Assembly (NCBI GenBank): GCA_020630435.1
Contig: JAHDBJ010000021.1
Coordinates: 1-64,000 of the forward strand
DNA: 64,000 nt
Origin: Saprospiraceae bacterium
GTDB taxonomy: Bacteria; Bacteroidota; Bacteroidia; Chitinophagales; Saprospiraceae
Direction of reading: 5' to 3'
How positions within the stretch are numbered: the stretch's first letter is position 1; each line of letters starts with the position of its first letter. The notes beneath the pieces were generated by a model. It did not search any database and had not been told where the DNA came from. It saw only the letters and a program-made list of their open reading frames with translations. The translations under genes were made by a program, and so were the position numbers. This document shows, piece after piece, positions 9,926 through 19,036 of this stretch.

Positions 9926-10810
9926 ATGTCATTCAAAGCAGAGAAACAACTAGCACTTACTGGACTAGACTTTAATAATAAAACAAACAACGATCTTCAT
10001 AAACTTTCTCGTCAAGTCCTCAAAGAGGGTCTACATGGCTTATGTTTTAGTGCTTATGAAGAAGGACAACAACCTGGTGATATTTTAAGTCGGACGCAGA
10101 TACAAAAAAGGATGAAAATACTTGCACCGAGTACAAAATGGATACGTTCTTTTTCGTGTATTGATGGCAACGAATTAATCCCTCAAATAGCACATGAGTA
10201 TGGTCTCAAAACTTTGGTTGGAGCTTGGTTGGGAACGGATAAAACACTCAATGAAAAAGAGATAGAAGGTTTAATAAAGTTAGCGGAGGATGGATTCGTG
10301 GACATTGCTGCCGTAGGGAACGAAGTACTCTATCGAAAAGATTTGGAGGAAGGCGAATTATTAGAATATATTTATCGTGTTAAAAAGGCAATTCCTAGTA
10401 TAAAAGTCGGTTATGTCGATGCCTATTACGAATTTACACAACGACCTAAAATTGCTGAAGCCTGCGATGTCATCCTATCCAATTGTTATCCTTTTTGGGA
10501 AGGGTGTCACGCTGACTATTCTTTACTGTACATGAAACAGATGTTTCAACAAGCGCTTCGAGCAGCGAGTGGTAAACCCGTAATTATTACGGAGACGGGT
10601 TGGCCTAGTGCTGGTAGTAATTGTGGGGCGGCTCATCCTTCAATGGAAAACGCTTTGAAATACTTTCTCAACACACAACAATGGTCTAAAGAAGAAGCGA
10701 TTGATATTTTTTATTTTACCTCTTTTGACGAATCATGGAAAATCGATTCCGAAGGCGACGTTGGTGCCTTTTGGGGCTTATGGGATAAAGATGGTAGCTT
10801 GAAGTTTTAA
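9926..10810 (+). CDS. GH17 family protein without signal peptide (cytoplasmic)
   Basis: This 294-residue GH17 TIM-barrel protein has the acid/base Glu133 in VGNEVL and the nucleophile Glu223 in ITETGWPS. Unlike the lipoprotein GH17 encoded 3 kb upstream, it starts MSFKAEKQLALTGLDF with no hydrophobic leader, so it should stay in the cytoplasm. It could trim imported beta-1,3-oligosaccharides to a length the phosphorylase accepts, or transfer glucosyl units. It is the last gene of the operon and ends 19 bp before the convergent WG-repeat gene, with no obvious hairpin between them. The family is sure; the cytoplasmic role is inference. Confidence 0.85.
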   Translation: MSFKAEKQLALTGLDFNNKTNNDLHKLSRQVLKEGLHGLCFSAYEEGQQPGDILSRTQIQKRMKILAPSTKWIRSFSCIDGNELIPQIAHEYGLKTLVGAWLGTDKTLNEKEIEGLIKLAEDGFVDIAAVGNEVLYRKDLEEGELLEYIYRVKKAIPSIKVGYVDAYYEFTQRPKIAEACDVILSNCYPFWEGCHADYSLLYMKQMFQQALRAASGKPVIITETGWPSAGSNCGAAHPSMENALKYFLNTQQWSKEEAIDIFYFTSFDESWKIDSEGDVGAFWGLWDKDGSLKF

Positions 10811-10829
10811 TACATCTTTAAACTCTTAG

Positions 10830-13800
10830 CTACTCTTTCAACTCCCAGACCCACTTTCCTTCGGTATCAAAATAACCTATTTTACCGCCTTGTTCTACAC
10901 GATAGAGTCCATTTCCTGCATAACTCACATACTCATATTCTGCGGGAACTATCGTCTGCCCTTGTAAATCTGTAACGCCTTGAAAACCCGATATTTTAAT
11001 CGCTGCATAACCATTTTCAAAGGTGCCAATTTTATCGTATTTAGTAGGAACAACAGGGATTCCTTTTGTATTAATGATTCCCCATTTACCATCTATTTTC
11101 ACAATCGCTATTTTATTTTTAAACGGTCGAGCATCTTGATAAAATCCTTCATAAGGATCACCACTTTTAGAAATGAAATAGTAGCGTTTTCTTTTATCAC
11201 ACATTAATCCTCTATCTTCGCTGTACGCTAAAATTTTATTTAGTTTCGGTTCTAGGATAAAATCGCCTTCTCTATCCAAAACGCCTCCCTTTTTGGGACT
11301 TTCAAAGACCAGAGCTGTTCCATCTTGATAATCCTCGCATTTATTAAATTCTAGTGGTACAATTATTTCACCTGTAGTATCAATATAGCCACATTTACCC
11401 TCCTTTTTCACCCATGCTCGTCCTTCTGAAAAATCTCCCACTTTGTCATAGTCTGTTGCTAATAATAAATGACCTTCCACATCAACAAAGCCATATAAAT
11501 TATTGTCTTTCACTTTTGCTATGCCCTCGTTAAAAGAAAATATTTTTTGAAAACTATGTTTTCCAACCCGTTCACCTCTCCTATTGACCAAGATATACCT
11601 AATTTTATTCCCTCCTGTTTTGACGATTGCGACATCATTTTTTTCAAAAGCCGAAATATCTCTATATTTTGGACTCAAGATAAATTCTCCAGAACGCATA
11701 ATTAGACCAATTTTATTCCCGACTTTCACCCTCGCAATATCACTATTAAAATCATAGGCTTTATTAAATTGAGCGGGGATCGTAAATACCCCTTTTTTAT
11801 CAATAAATCCTACACCTATTTTTGTAGCTACCCATGCTAAACCCTCTTTAAAATCACCTACATGACGATATTGTGTTTTAATGATTTGATTACCTTGTAG
11901 ATCAATGAATCCCCATTTTAGCCCATTCGCAACTGCCGCCATGCCATTACTAAAGGGACGAATTTTCTTAAACCGACAAGGAACTACTTCTTTTCCATTT
12001 TGATCAATAAAACCCCAATAGCCTTTACGTTTAACAGGTAGACGTCCCTCCGCAAACGTTCCGATTTCATCATACATAGTAGCTGCTATCAATCGTCCTA
12101 ATGTATCAATTACCCCATATTTTTCCTCCTGTCGAATTAGCTTTACCACATTTTTATCTGTTCTAGCCAAAAATTGAACTTGTTGATATTCGCTAGGAAT
12201 CAATTCTTTTCCCTTTTCATCTATCATTCCCCATTTATTATTTTGATTTTTAACAATAATAACACCATTCGTCAATTCTTCAGAATAGGGATACTTAAAT
12301 GCAATTTTTTCTTCAGCTAAGGTATCAATAAAACCAAATAAACATTCTGAACAATAAAGTTGAGCCTTTCGCTTAAATCGCTTGTCATATTTTGTAAAGT
12401 CCTCCATATCTTTTGGACTATCCACTCTACTAAGAAAATGCTCTAAATATCCCAATTCAATGTTTTCTTGTTTCATTTTACCTGATAATCTTCCCTTTTT
12501 ACTTGCTCTTGCAATTCCTTGATTAAACGTGCCGATATAAGCGTATCCTTTGGCAATAATTTTCCCACTTTTTTTCATCAAACCAAACCGTCCATCACTC
12601 GTCCATATCCTCGCTACATTTAACTCCTTCCGATTAAAATCTTCCAACTGAATATCTAGCATATTTACGGGCGTTGTCATTCGACCATGCTTATTATTGA
12701 CTACACCATATACTCTATCAAATCGATAAGTTGTTCTTTCAAAATTATATTTAGAGATTTTATCAACAAAAACAACCGTTAATCCTAAATCTCGTTTAAT
12801 GTTTACACCATCAAATACAGGCTTTATCTGTATTGATCCGTCTTCTAATTTTTTTAATCCCCATTTACGAATCTCTGCATCATAATACCATTCATAATCT
12901 CCTATAACATAGATATTATCAGGAGCGAAACCACCACTTCTACGAATGACCGGTCGTACATTTCGCTTACGAAGTTTGATTTGAGCATACTTTTTAATTT
13001 TATCCTCTTCTTTTATTTCACCATTTTCATCAAATAAGATAATTTCTAGTGCTTCGTTTAAGAATGCATTGGCTTTATCTTTTTTTAGATTTATTTTATA
13101 AAATTTAGCAGGTACAACTTCTTTACCATCTATATTTAAAATACCATATAATGGATCTTTCTTGAAGACACTTACCCTTTCATTCAAAGGAGAAATATAA
13201 TCATAAGAAAATGGAGCTATTTGTTCCCCACCACTTTTTACAAGTCCCCAAAAGCCTCCTTTCATTACTCTGAATTGTTCAGATGCAAATTCTTGAATTT
13301 GTTGATAATTGGGTTTTAATACTTCATTACCTTCCAAATCCATTAAGCCTACTTTTTGGTTTTGGGTGACTAGAAGCAATTTCTCATTTAGAAGTTGATA
13401 ATCTGTGTAAATGTTTTTATTGACAATTTGTTCTTTTTTAATATCATATAAATCTACATTAAATTTATTTTTAATTAATTTAATATAATGGAACATTGGG
13501 CGATAATGGTTGTATTTTTCATCTATAACTTTAGTCCCTTTCTTGTCTACAGCCCCCCAAAATCTATCTTTTTTATAAAAAAACAATTGATCTTTATAGA
13601 TGGTAAATGTCTTATAGATTGGTTCTAGGATAACCTCTCCTAAAATGGTAGCTAGTCCAATACTATCCCCCTTTTCAAGTTGAAAATAGCTATTTTTATA
13701 AATAAAAATATCATCATAAAGCGGGGCTAAAAGTTTTTGTCCTTCAAAATTTATGCAGGCTCTTTTTTCATTTTGAGTATAAAAAATGAAGCGATTTTGA

Positions 13801-14174
13801 GCGATTTCAACTTCGGAAAAATCACCTTCTAATAATTTTGTTTTAGTGCGATTGATAATATAACGCTCTCCCTCTTTTTCCACTATAAATAAATCCGTTT
13901 GTAATACCTTAAGGTCATCAAATTGAGGAGAAAACACTATTATCCCATCTCCATTAATCAAGCCAACTTTGCCATCATCCTGCACTAGAGCATAATTATA
14001 TTCATTAAATTCTCCAATAATATCATACTGAGGTTTATGTACGATAGTCCCCGATTTATCCATTAATCCCCAAAGTCGATTAACTTTAATAGGAAAATGA
14101 TCTTGAGCATAAAGCTGCATAGCTGTTACAAAAAACAGAGCTAAAAAGAAAAGGCGCATGAGAGAGTTTTTCAT
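10830..14174 (-). CDS. Very long WG-repeat protein, secreted or periplasmic
   Basis: The product is 1114 residues and made almost wholly of WG repeats, a beta-rich unit of about 45-50 residues. Examples are RLWGLMDKSG near the N-terminus and later FWGAVDKKG, KWGMIDEKG, YWGFIDQNG, KWGFIDLQG and KWGIINTKG, each followed by a segment such as PxxYDxIGxF. The start at 14174 is chosen over an upstream in-frame ATG at 14237 because it gives a normal signal peptide ending in MQLYAQ; the extra 21 residues would spoil it. There is no T9SS sorting domain, so periplasmic or outer-membrane-associated location is likely. WG-repeat proteins are common in Bacteroidota, and their function is not established. 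The gene runs convergent to the glucan operon and divergent from the amidase gene. Confidence 0.85.
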   Translation of the reverse strand: MKNSLMRLFFLALFFVTAMQLYAQDHFPIKVNRLWGLMDKSGTIVHKPQYDIIGEFNEYNYALVQDDGKVGLINGDGIIVFSPQFDDLKVLQTDLFIVEKEGERYIINRTKTKLLEGDFSEVEIAQNRFIFYTQNEKRACINFEGQKLLAPLYDDIFIYKNSYFQLEKGDSIGLATILGEVILEPIYKTFTIYKDQLFFYKKDRFWGAVDKKGTKVIDEKYNHYRPMFHYIKLIKNKFNVDLYDIKKEQIVNKNIYTDYQLLNEKLLLVTQNQKVGLMDLEGNEVLKPNYQQIQEFASEQFRVMKGGFWGLVKSGGEQIAPFSYDYISPLNERVSVFKKDPLYGILNIDGKEVVPAKFYKINLKKDKANAFLNEALEIILFDENGEIKEEDKIKKYAQIKLRKRNVRPVIRRSGGFAPDNIYVIGDYEWYYDAEIRKWGLKKLEDGSIQIKPVFDGVNIKRDLGLTVVFVDKISKYNFERTTYRFDRVYGVVNNKHGRMTTPVNMLDIQLEDFNRKELNVARIWTSDGRFGLMKKSGKIIAKGYAYIGTFNQGIARASKKGRLSGKMKQENIELGYLEHFLSRVDSPKDMEDFTKYDKRFKRKAQLYCSECLFGFIDTLAEEKIAFKYPYSEELTNGVIIVKNQNNKWGMIDEKGKELIPSEYQQVQFLARTDKNVVKLIRQEEKYGVIDTLGRLIAATMYDEIGTFAEGRLPVKRKGYWGFIDQNGKEVVPCRFKKIRPFSNGMAAVANGLKWGFIDLQGNQIIKTQYRHVGDFKEGLAWVATKIGVGFIDKKGVFTIPAQFNKAYDFNSDIARVKVGNKIGLIMRSGEFILSPKYRDISAFEKNDVAIVKTGGNKIRYILVNRRGERVGKHSFQKIFSFNEGIAKVKDNNLYGFVDVEGHLLLATDYDKVGDFSEGRAWVKKEGKCGYIDTTGEIIVPLEFNKCEDYQDGTALVFESPKKGGVLDREGDFILEPKLNKILAYSEDRGLMCDKRKRYYFISKSGDPYEGFYQDARPFKNKIAIVKIDGKWGIINTKGIPVVPTKYDKIGTFENGYAAIKISGFQGVTDLQGQTIVPAEYEYVSYAGNGLYRVEQGGKIGYFDTEGKWVWELKE

Positions 14175-14452
14175 AAAAACGAAGAAAAAAAGATAATCTA
14201 TATGTGTGACTGCAATAAAAATACGTGGTGCAACCAATTGGTATATCTATAATAATACAGAAATACCTAAAAAGTAACATTATCAATAATAAAATAGAAA
14301 ATATGCTGTTTGGGTTCAATCAATTTTGACTAAGTATAGATTCTTTTTGATAACATTGTTCAATTTATTCCTTCTCTTTTTTTAGCAGAATCACTATATT
14401 AGCTCGTTAGTTTTTATACACCGAATCGACTTACAAACTTAAACTTACAACT

Positions 14453-17400
14453 ATGAAATTCACTTTTACTTTATGTGTTCTTTTATCTTGTTTCTCTTTA
14501 TTTGCACAAAAGTCGCTAAATCAAGAAGATATAAAAATTTCTCTTAATAAGTATTTTAGTGATGAGGGCTTACGTTTATACCCCGATGAACACGCCTCTC
14601 ATGCAGACTATCTGTTCAAACAAACAACCTTAGATAAAATAGAAATTGACGGTCAAGCGACAAAAATCTTTTTAGATATTCCTCAAAAAACATTGCAAAA
14701 TGATTTTGACGAACACGCCATTGAAGACTATATTTTAGTATTACAAAATGAATTATTCAATTTAGGCGCGAATAGAGCTACTTTTTTAGTAAAGAATGAT
14801 TCCAATGATTATGTTGACTTAGTAGAATATATTCGAAAAGAAGAAGCACCGAGCCCTGTATATGTTACGCCCAGAAATGATGATCCTTTCCCTAATAGAG
14901 CTGGAGATTTAGAAAGAATAAAAAGTCGACGTTCTAATTTCCCCTATTTTGGTCAAGCACAGCCCTCAGGAGCTTTATCTGGTAAGACAGTATGGCTCAG
15001 TCCTGGTCATGGTTGGATTTATTATACATCATTGGGAACATTTTCGACTCAACGTGGTGAGACAAATGATATGGTTGAAGATTTTGGTACGACGGAATGT
15101 GTAACGTATTATTTGCTCAATTATTTGTGGAATGCAGGTGCAAATGTATGGATGGTAAGAGAACGTGATTATAATACAAATGAGGTAATTGTAAATAATG
15201 ATGATGGATCAGGGGGAGGCTATACAGAAACAGGTGCATGGACAACAAGCGGAAGTGGCGGATATAATTCGACTTATCGTTTTGTCAATAGTGGTTCTAC
15301 TGAAAGTGCTACGGCTACGTTTACCCCTACCATTCCTGAATCAGGCTGGTATTGGGTATCGGTTTATTTCCGTGAGGGGGCAAATCGCTCAGTAGATACC
15401 CGTTATACTGTACATCATGCTGGAGGTCAAACAACTGTTAGTGTTAATCAAGAAGTACATGGTCAGACATGGAACTATTTGGGACAATTTTATTTTGATG
15501 CAGGTAGTACAGGAAAAGTTGTTTTATCGAATCAATCTGGAGAAACGGGGCAGGCAATTATTGCAGATGCTGTTCGATTTGGAGGCGGAATGGGTAGTGA
15601 ACCTGATTGTGATGAACCTGCTCAAGGGCTATCAGGTAAGCCTCGTTTTGAGGAAGGAGCCCAATTATATACGCATTTTATGGGTTACCCTTCTTGTTAT
15701 GGTGATGTATCCATTCGTCCTAGATATGCAGAATGGGAGCTTTCTAAAGGTGCGGCATCAGAACAAAATGATTTAGCCAATGGCGATGTCAATTCTTTAT
15801 ATGTCTCATGGCATACCAATGCTGGAGGTGGTTCTGGAACGTCTTCGTTCATTTATGAACCAGGTACTGCTGGGACAAGTGATTCTGGTAGTCCCACTAA
15901 CTGCACTGGAAGTGCTGGTAATGCCAATGCTAGTGGTTATTTAAGAAATTATATCCATGATGAAGTTATTGATGATATCCGTACCTACTACGATGCTTCA
16001 TGGACCAATAGAGGTAAAAAGTGTGCTTATTTCGGTGAAATCAATCCTAGTTACTTGACAACAATGCCCAGTGCTTTATTTGAAATGGGATTCCATGATA
16101 ATGCAGCAGATGCCGAGGATATTACAACGCCTCGATTTAGGATGGTCGAAGCAAGAGCGGTCTATCAAGGAATTGTCAAATTTTTCAACCACTATGATAA
16201 TAGTATTCCTACGGTTTCGATTGCTGATGCCCCGACTCATTTGGTTGGTAAAAATGCTGGCTCAGGGCAAATCACCTTGACTTGGGATGCCCCTTCTACA
16301 ACTGATGATGGTGGTGCTGCAACTGCATATAAAGTCTATATGAGTACACATGGTAAGGGTTTTGCTGACGGCGTTGCTGTTGGTGGTACTTCATATACTT
16401 TTACAGGTTTAGCGCCTTCTACCAATTATTACTTCCGAGTAACTGCTACTAATGCAGGAGGAGAATCTTTTCCCACATCGGTTGTCGCTGTTCGGACGCC
16501 TCCAGCAGGTTCAACTGTAGCTCCTATTCTCATTGTAGATGGTTTTGACCGACTACAGCGTTCCCAAATGATTATTCAAACATCTAGTTCTCAATTAACC
16601 GATTTAAGAAGAGGTTTTTTGGAACGAATGAATAGTTATACGTATATGGTAGAACACGCTAAATCAATGTCTAATTGTATAGATTTAGGGTTTGATGGTG
16701 CTACAAACGAGGCTGTTATTGCAAATGATATTGCATTGACAGATTATGACTTAGTTGATTGGTTTTGTGGTGAAGAATCAACTAGTGATAGAACTTTAGA
16801 TGACACAGAACAAGCTAGAGTTCAGACCTTTCTTGACGGTGGTGGTTGTCTGATTATCTCTGGTGCAGAAATTGGTTGGGATATTGGTCGAAGTACTTCG
16901 GGGAATGCCGCTGTTTCTTTTTACAATAATTATTTAAAGGCCTCTTATGCTGGAGATGATGGCGGAACATATAGTTTCTCTGGTGCTGCTGCACCTTATT
17001 CAGGTACGAGCGGTACATTTGATGATAGTTCTTTGTACTATGATGTAAATTTCCCTGATAGGCTTGGAGCAGCGGGAGGTTCGAGTGTGGTTGTAAACTA
17101 TTCTGGTGGTACAGGTGATGGTGCTGCAACAGCTTATAAAGGTACAGATTTTGGAGTCGTTAATTTTGGTTTCCCCCTAGAAACAGTTACAAGCGAAAGT
17201 GTAAGAGATGAACTGATTTGTAATGCACTTAATTTCCTTTGTTCCGAAATATTAGCTGTTGAAGGTTTAGAACTTACAGGAACTGTAGAAAAGCGTCAAA
17301 ACAGGCTACAATGGTCTACATTAATAGAGACATCAACCGATTATTTTGAATTGCAAAAGAGTATTAATGGCTTTAGATATGAGACAGTTGGTAAGGTGGC

Positions 17401-17794
17401 TGCTGCGGGTAATAGTACTGAGCAACAGTTTTATGAATTAATTGATGAGTCACCATATCCTAAGACCTATTATCGAGTTAAAGTTATTAACCTTGATGGT
17501 ACAGTAGATTATTCTAATGTCATAGAGTTAAATCAAAACCAATTGTTAAGTGTTTCCTTATTTCCCAATCCAGCTTCAACAAACTTTATTAACCTGAGTC
17601 TTGATACAGATATTCAAGGTGCTGTAGAATTCCAATTGTTTGATGCCTTAGGAAAGCTAGTTGTTCAACAAAAGTGGGATAATGTCCAAGACAATTTCTA
17701 TTTTAAATTGCCTACTCTTTCTAGTGGCGTTTATAATTATAATATAAAAATTGACGACTTAGCCGTAAAAGGAGGAAAGTTTGTGAAGTTGTAG
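14453..17794 (+). CDS. Multidomain N-acetylmuramoyl-L-alanine amidase-like T9SS-secreted protein
   Basis: The protein has 1113 residues and a signal peptide (CFSLFAQ). An Amidase_3 zinc hydrolase fold carries candidate metal ligands His186 (SPGHG), Glu203 (RGETND) and His454 (SWHTNA), plus catalytic Glu544 (FEMGFHD). The fold is split by an insert at about 255-375 that resembles the golvesin C-terminal-type beta-sandwich. Next come a fibronectin type III domain (about 600-685), a glutamine-amidotransferase-like domain of the kind in proteins often labelled xanthan lyase (about 690-935), and a type A T9SS sorting domain (LFPNPAS to GGKFVKL). It is probably exported to the surface or medium and may cut peptidoglycan or a related polymer. 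The last 28 bp recur 2361 bp downstream, which suggests something inserted right behind this gene. Confidence 0.8.
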   Translation: MKFTFTLCVLLSCFSLFAQKSLNQEDIKISLNKYFSDEGLRLYPDEHASHADYLFKQTTLDKIEIDGQATKIFLDIPQKTLQNDFDEHAIEDYILVLQNELFNLGANRATFLVKNDSNDYVDLVEYIRKEEAPSPVYVTPRNDDPFPNRAGDLERIKSRRSNFPYFGQAQPSGALSGKTVWLSPGHGWIYYTSLGTFSTQRGETNDMVEDFGTTECVTYYLLNYLWNAGANVWMVRERDYNTNEVIVNNDDGSGGGYTETGAWTTSGSGGYNSTYRFVNSGSTESATATFTPTIPESGWYWVSVYFREGANRSVDTRYTVHHAGGQTTVSVNQEVHGQTWNYLGQFYFDAGSTGKVVLSNQSGETGQAIIADAVRFGGGMGSEPDCDEPAQGLSGKPRFEEGAQLYTHFMGYPSCYGDVSIRPRYAEWELSKGAASEQNDLANGDVNSLYVSWHTNAGGGSGTSSFIYEPGTAGTSDSGSPTNCTGSAGNANASGYLRNYIHDEVIDDIRTYYDASWTNRGKKCAYFGEINPSYLTTMPSALFEMGFHDNAADAEDITTPRFRMVEARAVYQGIVKFFNHYDNSIPTVSIADAPTHLVGKNAGSGQITLTWDAPSTTDDGGAATAYKVYMSTHGKGFADGVAVGGTSYTFTGLAPSTNYYFRVTATNAGGESFPTSVVAVRTPPAGSTVAPILIVDGFDRLQRSQMIIQTSSSQLTDLRRGFLERMNSYTYMVEHAKSMSNCIDLGFDGATNEAVIANDIALTDYDLVDWFCGEESTSDRTLDDTEQARVQTFLDGGGCLIISGAEIGWDIGRSTSGNAAVSFYNNYLKASYAGDDGGTYSFSGAAAPYSGTSGTFDDSSLYYDVNFPDRLGAAGGSSVVVNYSGGTGDGAATAYKGTDFGVVNFGFPLETVTSESVRDELICNALNFLCSEILAVEGLELTGTVEKRQNRLQWSTLIETSTDYFELQKSINGFRYETVGKVAAAGNSTEQQFYELIDESPYPKTYYRVKVINLDGTVDYSNVIELNQNQLLSVSLFPNPASTNFINLSLDTDIQGAVEFQLFDALGKLVVQQKWDNVQDNFYFKLPTLSSGVYNYNIKIDDLAVKGGKFVKL
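17766..17793 (+). repeat. Left copy of a 28-bp direct repeat (end of the amidase CDS)
   Basis: Twenty-eight bases, beginning TAAAAGGAGGAAAG and ending GAAGTTGTA, are identical to 20127-20154. This copy encodes KGGKFVKL, the last residues of the T9SS sorting domain, and runs into the TAG stop. The sequences before and after the two copies do not align apart from a shifted ATACTA just downstream. The two copies may be attL- and attR-like boundaries of an insertion. Confidence 0.85.
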
Positions 17795-17807
17795 ATACTA
17801 AAATGGT

Positions 17808-17848
17808 ACTGATAGATATATAAATTATGCTCAAATATATCTATCAGT
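17808..17848. terminator. Hairpin between convergent genes
   Basis: A perfect 14-bp inverted repeat (ACTGATAGATATAT and its complement) surrounds a 13-nt loop between the amidase stop codon and the stop of the convergent HTH gene. There is no clear U tract on either strand, so a bidirectional terminator is likely but not certain. Confidence 0.5.
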
Positions 17849-17854
17849 TCTTGC

Positions 17855-19036
17855 TTAAGGTTCATATTCTTTTTCTAATTCTAGCAATATTTCTCTTTTT
17901 TCTTTTAAATTATTAAATATACTAATTTCTTTGTCCCTTTGTTGCAAAGCATATTCTCTAGATATATCATAATCTGCTTTTCGTATAGTTGTGCCTTCTA
18001 CTCTTGAACTTCGATCAAAATGTTCTTTTATCTTTTTAATTGTTCCGAGTTCTTGTATTTTTTCTATGTCTTCAACAAGATTTTGTTGTATTTCATAAAT
18101 AATATGAAAACAAGTTTTAAATAAATTTTTATCTATAGTTTTAGAAGCAAGATCATTATTTTTATCTGCAAAAAAATCGAACTCTTCCTTTAGATCTATT
18201 ATCAATCTTGCTACTTCATCATTATTTGGTCTATTGTAGTCTACTGTATCAATAAACAAGATGTTTGGTATGGCATCTTTACGTTTATTATATCTAAAAT
18301 ACTCTGTTATAAGTGATATCTCATCAACTAATATATAAGTGTATAAACGTGCAGGAGAACTTAAAACTCTTAATCTAAAATTATTCCCAAGCCTATAAAA
18401 ACACGATAAAATATGCTTAAATTTCTCTACATTCATAATACTTATTGCTAATTGACAAACAGAGTCAATAGAAGTCCCTAGTCTAATCACTCCAGAATAT
18501 TGATACGGAAGTTGAAGAATTCTTGTATATTTAAAATCCTTATTAGCTTGTATTTTATCTTCGCAAAGTTCCATTATTTTTGAATAATATAAATCATAAG
18601 AATCTTGAATTTTCTTAAAACTTTCCAAAGGATACGATTCTTCAAAATAGTCAAAAACTCTTATATTTTGATTTACACCATGCAGTACATCTATAACCTT
18701 ACCATGATACTCTTCAAATTTATATTCAGTTTGGTTATCATTTATTTTTTTTACAATCGAATTAATCTGTACGATTTTACTTTTAGGTAAAGTTGCTTTT
18801 AAAGCTGGAACTTGTGTTAAAAAAATACTATCACTTTTTCCAAATACACTTGGCTTAATATTATATAACAGAAATAATAATGCCAACTCGCTTTTTGTAA
18901 ATTCCTTCTTTTCTAAAAATCTATGAACAGTTGAATATGAAATTCCTAAATCTTTTGATAATTGCAATTTAGAAAATTTCACTCCTCTACTTTTAAGAAT
19001 TTGCTCTAATATATATCCATCAAATTTTTTATCCAT
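17855..19036 (-). CDS. HTH-domain protein of unknown function
   Basis: The protein has 393 residues. Residues 1-45 form a helix-turn-helix unit (LQLSKDLGISYSTVHRFLEKK) of the Cro/XRE or short-HTH kind. The rest is a mixed alpha/beta region with no motif I recognise. A segment at about 215-260 (FRLRVLSSPARLYTYILVDEISLITEYF) could be a sensor domain of the type found behind HTH units in Bacteroidota regulators. The C-terminal ~50 residues are charged and coiled-coil-like. It is the only sizeable gene in the 2.36-kb segment between the 28-bp repeats. It has no signal peptide or membrane segment and is probably a DNA-binding regulator. Its partner and target are unknown. Confidence 0.55.
   Translation of the reverse strand: MDKKFDGYILEQILKSRGVKFSKLQLSKDLGISYSTVHRFLEKKEFTKSELALLFLLYNIKPSVFGKSDSIFLTQVPALKATLPKSKIVQINSIVKKINDNQTEYKFEEYHGKVIDVLHGVNQNIRVFDYFEESYPLESFKKIQDSYDLYYSKIMELCEDKIQANKDFKYTRILQLPYQYSGVIRLGTSIDSVCQLAISIMNVEKFKHILSCFYRLGNNFRLRVLSSPARLYTYILVDEISLITEYFRYNKRKDAIPNILFIDTVDYNRPNNDEVARLIIDLKEEFDFFADKNNDLASKTIDKNLFKTCFHIIYEIQQNLVEDIEKIQELGTIKKIKEHFDRSSRVEGTTIRKADYDISREYALQQRDKEISIFNNLKEKREILLELEKEYEP

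Noticed and set aside
14175-14237. Upstream ATG for the WG-repeat gene
   Set aside because: The added 21 residues would bury the signal peptide; start at 14174 preferred.
14453-17794. Xanthan lyase as the function of the amidase-like protein
   Set aside because: The resemblance is to the non-catalytic amidotransferase-like region often so labelled; the catalytic domain is Amidase_3.
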